Assembly: GCA_964586785.1 (NCBI GenBank)
Contig: CAZPHS010000001.1
Span: forward strand, 96,722-160,721
Reading direction: 5' to 3'
Length of the DNA stretch: 64,000 nucleotides
Origin: SZUA-584 sp041656035
Lineage (GTDB): Bacteria; Bacillota; Clostridia; Christensenellales; SZUA-584
This document shows positions 1 through 7,544 of this stretch, one piece after another. The stretch's first letter is position 1. Each line of letters begins with the position of its first letter. Both the position numbers and the translations under genes were made by a program. Under the pieces are notes generated by a model, which saw only the letters and a program-made list of their open reading frames with translations, did no database searches and had not been told where the DNA came from.

Positions 1-866
1 ACGCCATAAAGGATTGCTCGGAGCTCGCGCCGCTTCATAACCCCGCGAACCTTATGGGAATAAACGCGTGCAGGAGCATAATGCCGAACGTGCCTATGGT
101 GGCGGTATTTGATACGGCGTTTCATCAGACAATGAAAAGGCACGCGTATCTTTATGGATTATCATATGAAGCTTACACAAAATATCGCGTAAGGCGTTAC
201 GGTTTCCATGGAACGTCTCATAAATATGTGGCAAACAGGTATGCGCAGATTACCGGCAAAGATATTGAGGATTTAAAGATAATAACATGCCACCTCGGTA
301 ACGGTTCCAGCCTCGCCGCTGTAAACGGCGGCAAGTCGGTAGACACCACCATGGGGTTCACGCCGCTTGAAGGCATTGTTATGGGCACGCGTTCGGGCGA
401 TATAGACCCGGCGATTGTGCCTTATCTTATGGAAAAGATGAAAATGAGCCTTGAAGAGGCGATAAACTATTTAAACAAGGATTGCGGCGTATACGGCTTA
501 TCGGGCGTTTCAAGCGATTTTCGCGATATACAGCTTGCGAAAAAACAGGGCAACGAACGCGCGGCGGCGGCGCTTGAGGTTTTCTGTTACCGTATGCGCA
601 AGTTCATAGGCTCTTACGCGGCGGCCATGAGCGGAGTTGACGCGATAATATTTACCGCGGGTATAGGCGAAAACGACCATCTTATACGCGAGTGGAGCTT
701 GGAAGGGCTTGAGTTTTTAGGCGCGCGTATAGACAAAGCGGCCAACGATAATATACGCGGCATAGAAAAGCGCATTTCGTCCGCCGATTCGGCTGTGGAT
801 ATATGGTGTATACCAACCGACGAGGAGCTTGCCATAGCTAAAGAGACATACGCTTTGTGTTTTTGA
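1..866 (+). CDS. ackA: Acetate kinase, 5'-truncated by window edge
   Basis: Acetate kinase interconverts acetyl phosphate plus ADP with acetate plus ATP in the cytoplasm, the last step of acetate fermentation. The frame is open from base 3, so an apparent internal Met start at 54 is not the true start. About 287 residues are visible of roughly 400 in the family. Family signatures are clear: LAPLHNPAN and the Asp in VFDTAFHQTM near the left end, the HGTSHKYVA segment, HLGNGSS, the GTRSGDIDP loop, and FTAGIGEN with the conserved Glu near the C-terminus. The gene ends at a TGA and is followed by about 290 bases with no gene that contain the pgk promoter. The start and any partner such as pta lie outside the window. 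Confidence 0.97.
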   Translation, partial: AIKDCSELAPLHNPANLMGINACRSIMPNVPMVAVFDTAFHQTMKRHAYLYGLSYEAYTKYRVRRYGFHGTSHKYVANRYAQITGKDIEDLKIITCHLGNGSSLAAVNGGKSVDTTMGFTPLEGIVMGTRSGDIDPAIVPYLMEKMKMSLEEAINYLNKDCGVYGLSGVSSDFRDIQLAKKQGNERAAAALEVFCYRMRKFIGSYAAAMSGVDAIIFTAGIGENDHLIREWSLEGLEFLGARIDKAANDNIRGIEKRISSADSAVDIWCIPTDEELAIAKETYALCF

Positions 867-1047
867 CGGTTGTTGTTTTAAGCGTGTAATATACTTATAT
901 TGGCGAATATGCCCGCGCTTGCTTTCCGACATATACAAAGCCATTTGATACCTTTCGCTTGTTATAAAGTCTTTGCGCTTATAACACCCAAAAAGATACT
1001 CTATATACACTTGCTTCTTAATGAAATACGCGGGAGAATTTTTTATC

Positions 1048-1076
1048 TTGATTTTTCAGTGCCTTTCGAATAGAAT
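1048..1076 (+). promoter_or_regulatory. Sigma-A-type promoter of the pgk operon
   Basis: TTGATT (1048-1053), a 17-base spacer, then TAGAAT (1071-1076). This predicts a transcript start near 1083, giving a leader of about 75 bases ahead of pgk. The rest of the ackA-pgk gap (867-1047) shows no gene and no convincing terminator. Confidence 0.6.
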
Positions 1077-1090
1077 TATGCGGTACAACA

Positions 1091-1140
1091 GGGTGAACTG
1101 ACCGCGTCGGTTCACCCGACGGTTCTATTATATTTTATTT
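1091..1140 (+). promoter_or_regulatory. Leader inverted repeats before pgk (operator or attenuator)
   Basis: GGGTGAAC (1091-1098) and GTTCACCC (1110-1117) form a perfect 8-bp inverted repeat with an 11-base loop. Overlapping it, CGTCGG (1105-1110) pairs with CCGACG (1116-1121), and this second hairpin is followed by a T-rich but interrupted tract. The two stems cannot form together. Lying just downstream of the predicted start site, the element could be a roadblock operator, as known for CggR upstream of glycolytic genes in Bacillus, or an RNA attenuator. The function is inferred. Confidence 0.45.
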
Positions 1141-1157
1141 TGTCAGGAGCGGAAAAG

Positions 1158-2339
1158 ATGAACAAAAAATCTGTCAGGGATATTAATGTTAAAGGCAAAA
1201 AAGTTCTTGTGCGTGTTGATTTTAACGTGCCGCTTAACGGGCGTGAAATAACTGATGAGACCAGAATAACGGCAGCTATGCCGACAATTGATTATTTACT
1301 TGATAATAACGCGAAAGTCATACTGTGCTCTCACCTTGGGCGTCCTAAAGGAGAATTCAAGCCGGAATTTTCATTGGCTCCCGTTGCGGAAAAGCTTGAA
1401 GAGATAAGCGGACGCAAAGTTGTGTTCGCGGCGGACGTTATAGGGCCGTCGGCGAAAGCGGCGATTGACAATATGAAACAGGGAGAAATCGTACTGCTTG
1501 AGAATCTTCGCTTTCATAAAGAAGAGACGTCAAACGACGCCGGATTCTCTAAAACGCTCGCTTCATACGCCGATATATTTGTAAACGATGCTTTCGGCAC
1601 CTGTCATAGGGCGCACGCGTCCACCGTTGGCGTCGCCGCGTATATACCCGCCGTATCCGGATTTTTGATTAACAAAGAGCTTGAGGTTTTAGGCGGCGCG
1701 GTGGATAATCCCGCAAGGCCTTTTACGGCAATGTTGGGCGGCGCAAAAGTAGCCGACAAAATTGGCGTTATAGATAACCTTATAAATATAGCGGATACAT
1801 TAATTATAGGCGGCGGCATGGGGTACACCTTTCTTAAAGCAAAAGGCTTTGAGATGGGAAAATCGCTTCTGGATGAGGGAAATATTGATTTGGCGGCTGA
1901 ATTGCTAAAAAAAGCCGAGCGAAAGGGCGTGGATATATTGCTGCCGGTTGATGCCGTTGTTGCCGACGAGTTTTCGCAAAACGCCAAAACAATGGTTGTG
2001 GCAAGCGAGCATATACCCGCCGATTGGATGGGGCTTGATATAGGACCGGCTACGCGTATGCTTTTTACTGACAGGATACGCACATCCCGCACTATTATCT
2101 GGAACGGGCCTATGGGCGTTTTCGAGATGCCCGCGTACGCCGAGGGCACCAAGGCTATGGCAAAAGCTATGGCCGAATCCGACGCCGTCACGATTATAGG
2201 CGGCGGCGACAGCGCGGCGGCGGTTAAGCAGATGGGATTTGCGGGCGCCATGACGCATATATCGACGGGCGGCGGCGCAAGCCTTGAATTTCTGGAAGGG
2301 AAAACGCTTCCGGGCGTTGCGGCTCTTGAAGACTTATAA
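1158..2339 (+). CDS. pgk: Phosphoglycerate kinase
   Basis: Cytoplasmic glycolytic enzyme that transfers phosphate from 1,3-bisphosphoglycerate to ADP. The 393-residue length is normal for the family. The N-terminal substrate domain shows RVDFNVPL, the SHLGRPKG segment and LLENLRFHKEE, followed by FVNDAFGTCHRAHAS. The C-terminal nucleotide domain shows MLGGAKVADKIG, IIWNGPMGVFE and the IGGGDSAAA loop near the end. The ATG at 1158 is chosen because AGGAG lies 8 bases upstream; an in-frame TTG at 1140 has no ribosome site. It is the first gene of pgk-tpiA-gpmI-icd. No gapA precedes it, unlike the common gapA-pgk order, so gapA must lie elsewhere. Confidence 0.98.
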   Translation: MNKKSVRDINVKGKKVLVRVDFNVPLNGREITDETRITAAMPTIDYLLDNNAKVILCSHLGRPKGEFKPEFSLAPVAEKLEEISGRKVVFAADVIGPSAKAAIDNMKQGEIVLLENLRFHKEETSNDAGFSKTLASYADIFVNDAFGTCHRAHASTVGVAAYIPAVSGFLINKELEVLGGAVDNPARPFTAMLGGAKVADKIGVIDNLINIADTLIIGGGMGYTFLKAKGFEMGKSLLDEGNIDLAAELLKKAERKGVDILLPVDAVVADEFSQNAKTMVVASEHIPADWMGLDIGPATRMLFTDRIRTSRTIIWNGPMGVFEMPAYAEGTKAMAKAMAESDAVTIIGGGDSAAAVKQMGFAGAMTHISTGGGASLEFLEGKTLPGVAALEDL

Positions 2340-2364
2340 GCGCGGGGATAATATAAATATATTA

Positions 2365-2394
2365 AAGGCTGCTCTCTTTTAGAGTAGCCTTTTT
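2365..2394 (+). terminator. Rho-independent terminator or attenuator after pgk
   Basis: AGGCTGCTCT pairs with AGAGTAGCCT around a five-base loop (one G-U pair) and is followed by TTTTTAT. Only 31 bases separate its end from the tpiA start, and no separate tpiA promoter is evident, so it probably reduces rather than abolishes readthrough into tpiA. Confidence 0.8.
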
Positions 2395-2425
2395 ATCGGA
2401 ATACTATATTTTTGGAGGTAATAAA

Positions 2426-3175
2426 ATGAGAAAACCTATTATTGCGGGCAACTGGAAAATGAACAAGACAGCGGACGAAACCACGGCGCTGATAAAGGAG
2501 CTTATTCCGTTGGTTAGCGACGTCGATACCGTCGATATAGTCGTATGCCCGACGTTTGTTAATTTATCGGCGGCGCGGGAAGCGCTTTTAGGGTCTAACA
2601 TAGCGCTGGGCGCTCAAAATATGCATTATGAAAAAAGCGGCGCGTACACCGGAGAAGTATCCGCGGACATGCTGCTTGCGCTGGGCGTAAAATACGTTAT
2701 TATAGGACACTCCGAAAGACGGCAGTATTTTGGAGAGAGCGACGAAAGCGTGAACAAAAAAACAAAAGCCGCTTTGGAAGCGGGGCTTGTGCCTATAGTG
2801 TGCGTGGGAGAGCTTCTAGAAGAGCGCGAGGCGGGCATTACCGCCGAAATAGTGTGCAAACAGACAAAACTGGCGCTTCTCGGTTTAAGCGCGGAGCAGG
2901 CGGCGGGCGTCGTTTTGGCGTATGAACCTGTTTGGGCGATAGGCACGGGCAAAACCGCAACTGCGAACGACGCCAACGAGACCATAGGCGCCATAAGAAA
3001 TGCCGTAAAAGAGGTTTTCGGCGATGATACCGCAAAAAGCGTCAGGATTCAGTACGGCGGCAGCATGAAGCCTTCGAACGCGGCCGAGCTTATGGCCAAG
3101 CCCGATATAGACGGCGGTCTTATCGGCGGGGCGGCGCTTAAAGCCGCGGATTTCTGCGGAATAATAAAATATTAA
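2426..3175 (+). CDS. tpiA: Triosephosphate isomerase
   Basis: Interconverts dihydroxyacetone phosphate and glyceraldehyde 3-phosphate in glycolysis. At 249 residues it is full length for this TIM-barrel family. Visible motifs are GNWKMN near the start (Asn and Lys substrate contacts), IIGHSERR with the catalytic His, AYEPVWAIGTGKTA with the catalytic Glu followed by the mobile loop, and YGGSMKPSNA plus GGLIGGAAL forming the phosphate-binding end. GGAGG lies 7 bases before the ATG. It sits between the pgk terminator and gpmI, with only 13 bases between its stop and the gpmI ATG, so the two are co-transcribed. Confidence 0.98.
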   Translation: MRKPIIAGNWKMNKTADETTALIKELIPLVSDVDTVDIVVCPTFVNLSAAREALLGSNIALGAQNMHYEKSGAYTGEVSADMLLALGVKYVIIGHSERRQYFGESDESVNKKTKAALEAGLVPIVCVGELLEEREAGITAEIVCKQTKLALLGLSAEQAAGVVLAYEPVWAIGTGKTATANDANETIGAIRNAVKEVFGDDTAKSVRIQYGGSMKPSNAAELMAKPDIDGGLIGGAALKAADFCGIIKY

Positions 3176-3188
3176 TTTGGGGAGACGC

Positions 3189-4727
3189 ATGTCAAAAAAG
3201 ATTACCGCTCTTTTAATACTGGACGGTTTTGGAGTTTGCGGCGATAAAACCGGCAACGCTATACAAATATCCGGCACACCGGCTATACGCTCGCTTATGT
3301 CCAAATTTCCGCATACCGTTATAGGCGCTTCGGGGATTGACGTAGGGCTGCCGGAGGGGCAGATGGGAAATTCCGAAGTCGGGCATTTAAACATAGGCGC
3401 CGGAAGAATAGTGTATCAGGAATTAACGCGCATTTTTAACGATATTAACACCGGCGGCTTTTTTGAGAAAAAAGAGTTTATTGACGCGATGCAAGCCGTT
3501 AAAAAAAACGGCGCCAAGCTGCATGTTTACGGACTGATATCCGACGGCGGAGTTCACAGCCATTTGGAGCATCTTTACGCGCTTTTAAAACTGGCGAAGC
3601 TGCAGGGGCTTAACGACGTATATATACATTGTTTTTTGGACGGGCGGGACGTGCCTCCCGAAAGCGGACTTTCGTATGTGCTTGAGCTTGAGGAGGCGAT
3701 ACGCAAAATAGGTATAGGCACAATAGCGACGGTTATGGGGCGTTACTACGCCATGGACAGGGATAACCGTTTCGAGCGCGTTGAAAAAGCTTATGCCGCT
3801 ATGGTTCGGGGAGAGGGCGAAAGCGCCGTCTCCGCCGCCGGCGCTGTGCGCGAAAGCTACAAAAAAGGCGTCACCGATGAGTTTGTTTTGCCGGCGGTAA
3901 TAAAGAAAGACGGAAAACCAACCGCTCTTATAGGCAAAGACGACGCGATTATATTTTTCAACTTCCGTCCGGACAGGGCGCGGGAGATCACAAGGGCGTT
4001 TATAGAAGAAGATTTCTCCGCTTTTGAGCGCGCATATTTTCCGGTGCATTATGTGTGCTTAACGCAGTACGACAAAACATTTGAAAATGTACATGTGGCA
4101 TACAAGCCGCAGAAATTAGAGAATACTTTGGGCGAGTACCTGTCAAAAAAGGGAAAGAGGCAGTTCCGCATTGCCGAGACCGAAAAATATGCGCATGTCA
4201 CTTCTTTCTTTAACGGCGGAGTGGAAAAGCCAAACGAAGGAGAGGACAGGTTTTTAATCCCTTCCCCGAAAGTCGCGACGTACGATTTGCAGCCGGAAAT
4301 GAGCGCTTGTGAAATAACCAAAGAGGCTGTGCAAAAAATAGATTCCGGCGAATATGATGTAATGGTGCTTAATTTCGCTAATCCCGATATGGTTGGGCAT
4401 ACGGGCGTGCTTAACGCGGCCGTTAAAGCCGTCGCGACAGTGGATTTGTGCGCGGGTAAGATTATAAACGCTATATTGAGCCACGGGGGAGAGGCGATAG
4501 TCACCGCCGACCACGGCAACGCCGAAAAGATTTATGACAAAGACAACGGACCGTTTACCGCGCATACGTCAAACCCCGTGCCTTTTATACTTGTCGGCGA
4601 GAGGTATAAAGACGCTAAGCTGCGCTCCGGCGGACGACTCGCGGATATAGCGCCGACATTGCTCGATATGATGGGTTTGGAAAAACCCGTTGAGATGACA
4701 GGGACATCGCTTATTATTAAGCCCTAG
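3189..4727 (+). CDS. gpmI: 2,3-bisphosphoglycerate-independent phosphoglycerate mutase
   Basis: Manganese-dependent enzyme converting 3-phosphoglycerate to 2-phosphoglycerate; it belongs to the alkaline phosphatase superfamily. The 512-residue length fits the iPGM family. Signatures are LILDGFG with the first metal Asp, MGNSEVGHLNIG with the nucleophilic Ser, LDGRDVPP, VMGRYYAMDRDNR, FNFRPDRARE, ANPDMVGHTG and the metal site DHGNAE. The ATG at 3189 is preferred over an in-frame TTG at 3177 because GGGGAG precedes it by four bases and the protein then begins MSKKIT as in relatives. It follows tpiA closely. The stop lies inside a small GCCC-TA-GGGC palindrome without a T run. Confidence 0.98.
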   Translation: MSKKITALLILDGFGVCGDKTGNAIQISGTPAIRSLMSKFPHTVIGASGIDVGLPEGQMGNSEVGHLNIGAGRIVYQELTRIFNDINTGGFFEKKEFIDAMQAVKKNGAKLHVYGLISDGGVHSHLEHLYALLKLAKLQGLNDVYIHCFLDGRDVPPESGLSYVLELEEAIRKIGIGTIATVMGRYYAMDRDNRFERVEKAYAAMVRGEGESAVSAAGAVRESYKKGVTDEFVLPAVIKKDGKPTALIGKDDAIIFFNFRPDRAREITRAFIEEDFSAFERAYFPVHYVCLTQYDKTFENVHVAYKPQKLENTLGEYLSKKGKRQFRIAETEKYAHVTSFFNGGVEKPNEGEDRFLIPSPKVATYDLQPEMSACEITKEAVQKIDSGEYDVMVLNFANPDMVGHTGVLNAAVKAVATVDLCAGKIINAILSHGGEAIVTADHGNAEKIYDKDNGPFTAHTSNPVPFILVGERYKDAKLRSGGRLADIAPTLLDMMGLEKPVEMTGTSLIIKP

Positions 4728-4769
4728 GGCAAAACGTAATAAAGCGGTATATATTTGAAGGAGTTTTAA

Positions 4770-5993
4770 ATGACAAAAATCAGTATGCCTACACCTCTCG
4801 TCGAGATGGACGGCGATGAAATGACGCGGATTATCTGGAAGATGATAAAAGATTATCTTTTAGAGCCGTATATTGAGCTTAACACGGAATATTACGATTT
4901 GAGCCTTGTGGAGCGCGACGCCACGGACGACAATGTTACGGTGCAGGCGGCCGAGGCAATCAAAAAGTACGGCGTTGGCGTAAAATGCGCGACGATAACG
5001 CCTAACGCGCAGCGTGTTGATGAGTACGATTTAAAAAAGATGTGGAAAAGCCCCAACGGCACTTTGCGGGAAATACTGGACGGAACGGTATTCCGCAAGC
5101 CTATACTTGTTAAAGGAATTTTTCCGTCCGTAAGGACTTGGGAAGCTCCCATAACAATAGCAAGGCACGCTTTTGGAGATTTGTACAACGCGCAGGAATG
5201 CGTGGTGGAGGGCGAAGGCTCGGCGGAGCTTGTTATAACAAGAAAAGACGGCAGTACGGAGAAACGCTTGATTGCGCAGTTTGACGAGAGAGGCGGCGTG
5301 GTGCGCGGTATGTTCAACACCACCAAGTCAATTGAAAGCTTTGCCGCAAGCTGTTTTAATTATGCCTTGGATACAAAACAAGACCTTTGGTTTGCCTCTA
5401 AAGACACTATTTCAAAGCTGTACCACCATCGCTTTAAAGATATATTCGAAGAAATTTACATTGAAAAGTACCGGAAACGGTTTGAGAAAGAGGGTATAGA
5501 GTATTTCTATACACTTATAGACGACGCTGTGGCGCGTGTTATACGCAGCCGCGGCGGTTTTATATGGGCGTGTATGAACTATGACGGCGACGTTATGTCC
5601 GATATGGTGGCGACCGCCTACGGCAGCCTGGCGATGATGACATCGGTGCTGGTTTCGCCTGACGGTCTTTTCGAGTATGAGGCCGCCCACGGCACCGTGA
5701 CCCGCCATTATTACCGCCATCTTGAGGGGGAAGAGACGTCTACCAATTGCATGGCCACTCTTTTCGCGTGGACGGGCGCGCTTGCCAAGCGCGGCGAGAT
5801 TGACGGGAATACTGAGCTTATAGAATTCGCGCAAAGAATGGAAGCCTGCGCTATAAAAGCTATTGAACAGGGCATTATGACAAATGATTTGTATGTTTTA
5901 AGCGAGATTGAAAATAAGCAGGCGGTAAACACGGAGGAGTTTATTAAGCAGATTAAGAAAGCATACGAGAAAATGACGGGGGAAGTCAAATGA
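4770..5993 (+). CDS. icd: NADP-dependent isocitrate dehydrogenase, eukaryote-like subfamily
   Basis: Oxidatively decarboxylates isocitrate to 2-oxoglutarate and likely supplies NADPH and glutamate carbon. At 407 residues it matches the homodimeric subfamily also found in eukaryotes rather than the E. coli Icd type. Seen are the early MDGDEMTRIIW segment, ATITPN, KSPNGTLREILDGTVFR with the isocitrate-binding Ser, RHAFGDLYNA, LIDDAVA with the Lys-Asp region, NYDGDVMSD metal ligands, and AAHGTVTRH followed by GEETSTN in the NADP site. GGAG lies 7-8 bases before the ATG. It closes the glycolytic operon and overlaps the next gene by 4 bases (ATGA), so the two are translationally coupled. Confidence 0.96.
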   Translation: MTKISMPTPLVEMDGDEMTRIIWKMIKDYLLEPYIELNTEYYDLSLVERDATDDNVTVQAAEAIKKYGVGVKCATITPNAQRVDEYDLKKMWKSPNGTLREILDGTVFRKPILVKGIFPSVRTWEAPITIARHAFGDLYNAQECVVEGEGSAELVITRKDGSTEKRLIAQFDERGGVVRGMFNTTKSIESFAASCFNYALDTKQDLWFASKDTISKLYHHRFKDIFEEIYIEKYRKRFEKEGIEYFYTLIDDAVARVIRSRGGFIWACMNYDGDVMSDMVATAYGSLAMMTSVLVSPDGLFEYEAAHGTVTRHYYRHLEGEETSTNCMATLFAWTGALAKRGEIDGNTELIEFAQRMEACAIKAIEQGIMTNDLYVLSEIENKQAVNTEEFIKQIKKAYEKMTGEVK

Positions 5994-6490
5994 GTTTATA
6001 CAGCCGGTGGAGGGCAATGGCGGAGGCGGAGAGAACCCCGCAGCAAGACAAAGCGTTTTGGGACGAGTACTTTGGTGCGGAAACAAAAGCGTACAAAAAG
6101 ATTCTTGACAGGAAAAGCGATTTTTTTAGCGATAAACTGTCCGCTCTGGCGGAGCAATTTGAAATGAGTCTGGAAGTATTTTCCGGATTTATGGACGGAA
6201 TTAACGGCAGCCTAGAAAAACCCTGTGAGCTTGAAAAGCTAAAAGACGGCACGGAGATTAACTTGGAAGTAAACTTTGACAAGCTCTATTATAATATGCT
6301 TGAAGCCAAGGCGAAATGGCTTTATTCGCTCGAAGAATGGGACGGTATATTAACAGGTGAGCAAAGGCGGGCGATAAGGGATAAATGGAGGCTTGACAAG
6401 CAGGCGGTATCCGACAAAACAGGGCGTAACGAGCCATGCCCGTGCGGCAGCGGCAAAAAATACAAAAAGTGCTGCGGAGCAAGTTTATAA
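5990..6490 (+). CDS. SEC-C motif protein of unknown function
   Basis: A 166-residue protein whose last 25 residues carry a SEC-C zinc motif (RNEPCPCGSGKKYKKCCG), the same metal-binding tail found at the C-terminus of SecA and in many small proteins. The rest is charged and helical with no recognised domain and no signal peptide, so it should be cytoplasmic. The start overlaps the icd stop (ATGA) behind a GGGGGA ribosome site. SEC-C tails bind zinc and in some proteins contact the ribosome or SecB; which applies here is unknown. No link to isocitrate dehydrogenase is evident beyond co-transcription. Confidence 0.85.
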   Translation: MSLYSRWRAMAEAERTPQQDKAFWDEYFGAETKAYKKILDRKSDFFSDKLSALAEQFEMSLEVFSGFMDGINGSLEKPCELEKLKDGTEINLEVNFDKLYYNMLEAKAKWLYSLEEWDGILTGEQRRAIRDKWRLDKQAVSDKTGRNEPCPCGSGKKYKKCCGASL

Positions 6491-6532
6491 AACCGCTTGA
6501 AACAAAGCGCATATAACATGTGTTTTCTCGTA

Positions 6533-6561
6533 TTGACTAAACAAAGCTTGAGTGTTAAAAT
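6533..6561 (+). promoter_or_regulatory. Promoter of the tRNA cluster
   Basis: TTGACT (6533-6538), a 17-base spacer and TAAAAT (6556-6561) lie 45 bases upstream of tRNA-Leu. This is one of the best sigma-A matches in the window and fits a stable-RNA operon. Confidence 0.7.
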
Positions 6562-6606
6562 AGCAAAGTGCCAAAAAAACGGGCGGTTGTTTTTTGGTTT
6601 TCGCAG

Positions 6607-6691
6607 GCGGGCGTGGCGGAATTGGCAGACGCGCCAGACTTAGGATCTGGTGCCATACGGCGTGGGAGTTCAAGTCTCTTCGCCCGCACCA
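6607..6691 (+). tRNA. tRNA-Leu (anticodon TAG)
   Basis: Acceptor arms GCGGGCG (6607-6613) and CGCCCGC (6681-6687) pair fully, and the CCA end is encoded. Anticodon stem CCAGA/TCTGG encloses loop CTTAGGA with TAG at 6641-6643, decoding CUN leucine codons. The long variable region between the anticodon and T arms is typical of class II tRNAs. Confidence 0.96.
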
Positions 6692-6782
6692 CAAATGCCG
6701 AAAGGGAGTGGCTTTCAGCGGCAAAGCGCGCTGCCAAGGTTAAAGCCGCTGGTCTAAAATCCCGTCTTTCGTACTGGTATAC

Positions 6783-6856
6783 GCGGGTGTAGCTCAACGG
6801 TAGAGCCCCAGCCTTCCAAGCTGGTCGCGTGGGTTCGATTCCCATCACCCGCTCCA
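6783..6856 (+). tRNA. tRNA-Gly (anticodon TCC)
   Basis: Acceptor arms GCGGGTG (6783-6789) and CACCCGC (6846-6852), encoded CCA, anticodon stem CCAGC/GCTGG and loop CTTCCAA with TCC at 6815-6817. The T arm is GTGGG-TTCGATT-CCCAT. The last 20 bases of this gene, from 6837, are repeated twice downstream as part of the 151-bp tandem repeats. Confidence 0.97.
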
Positions 6857-7214
6857 AATTGAAAGAGACCGGTCAGTATATATATTTGCGATTTATAAAC
6901 GGAAAGGGAATCGAACGCGAGCATGCCGCCGCCGGTGGCGGATGAAGGCGTGCGAGACGGCGTGAAAGCGAACGAAGAGAGCGGAGCGATTCCCATCACC
7001 CGCTCCAAATTGAAAGAGACCGATTGGTATATATATTTGTAATTTATAAACGGAAAGGGAATCGAACGCGAGCATGCCGCCGCCGGTGGCGGATGAAGGC
7101 GTGCGAGACGGCGTGAAAGCGAACGAAGAGAGCGGAGCGATTCCCATCACCCGCTCCAAATTGAAAGATGCCGGTCAGTATATATATTTGCGATTTATAA
7201 ACGGAAAGGGAATC
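6837..7214 (+). repeat. Tandem 151-bp repeats carrying the tRNA-Gly 3' end
   Basis: Two complete units (6837-6987, 6988-7138) and a partial third (7139-7214) repeat with an exact 151-bp period. Each starts with the last 20 bases of tRNA-Gly including CCA, so two extra headless tRNA 3' ends exist at 6988-7007 and 7139-7158. Differences are confined to a few bases in the AT-rich part. Inside each full unit an 89-bp block, identical in both copies, begins GGGAATCGAAC, the reverse complement of the tRNA T-loop region (6834-6844), and ends CGATTCCC, so it has 8-bp inverted ends. It also holds a CCGCC/GGCGG hairpin. No protein or known RNA family is recognised. It fills the Gly-Lys gap. Confidence 0.9.
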
Positions 7215-7223
7215 CCCGCACCA
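7214..7223 (+). other. Possible relic of a tRNA 3' end
   Basis: Immediately after the third repeat unit stops matching comes CCCCGCACCA. Its last nine bases equal the end of tRNA-Leu in this cluster (6683-6691). It may mark where a tRNA 3' end was left behind by rearrangement, but nine bases could also match by chance. Confidence 0.3.
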
Positions 7224-7238
7224 AGAGCACATTTATAC

Positions 7239-7314
7239 GGACGATTAGCTCAGTCGGTAGAGCACCTGACTCTTAATCAGGGTGTCCAGGGTTCGAGCCC
7301 CTGATCGTCCACCA
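7239..7314 (+). tRNA. tRNA-Lys (anticodon CTT)
   Basis: Acceptor arms GGACGAT (7239-7245) and ATCGTCC (7304-7310), encoded CCA, anticodon stem CCTGA/TCAGG and loop CTCTTAA with CTT at 7272-7274, decoding AAG. All arms are canonical. It is the last gene of the tRNA cluster and is followed 13 bases later by a terminator. Confidence 0.97.
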
Positions 7315-7326
7315 TTGCAATCAAAT

Positions 7327-7373
7327 CCGAACCCTTTCTTTTTAGGAGAGGCGTTCGGTTTTTTTGTTTTTTT
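7327..7373 (+). terminator. Terminator of the tRNA cluster
   Basis: CCGAAC (7327-7332) pairs with GTTCGG (7353-7358), extended inward by CCTTTCT against GGAGAGG with a single-base bulge, then seven T's, a G and seven more T's. A textbook strong intrinsic terminator. Confidence 0.92.
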
Positions 7374-7433
7374 GGCATCTCTAAATATAAAACGGATTGG
7401 GCGACGTCCTTTCTAAACAAACAAAACAAATGA

Positions 7434-7463
7434 TTGCCGATACTTCATGTCTTGTGTTATGAT
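7434..7463 (+). promoter_or_regulatory. Candidate promoter of the DUF6034-type gene
   Basis: TTGCCG (7434-7439), an 18-base spacer and TATGAT (7458-7463) with an upstream TG (TGT-TATGAT, extended -10). It lies about 80 bases before the lipoprotein start. Confidence 0.45.
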
Positions 7464-7544
7464 ATTTTATACAGGTATGGCTTATTTAAGTAAATAGTAT
7501 TTTTAAATTAACATAATACCGTTAATAAGGAGCAGCGTAATTTA

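Noticed and set aside
717..1010. Minus-strand reading frame behind ackA
   Set aside because: It overlaps the end of ackA, has no family and no ribosome site; the gap is better explained as pgk promoter region.
6837..7214. CRISPR-like array
   Set aside because: The period is 151 bp with nearly identical whole units and no unique spacers; no cas genes are nearby.
6485..7304. Several overlapping reading frames through the tRNA region on both strands
   Set aside because: They read through tRNA genes and the 151-bp repeats (GDGNRTH-type spurious peptides) and have no ribosome sites.
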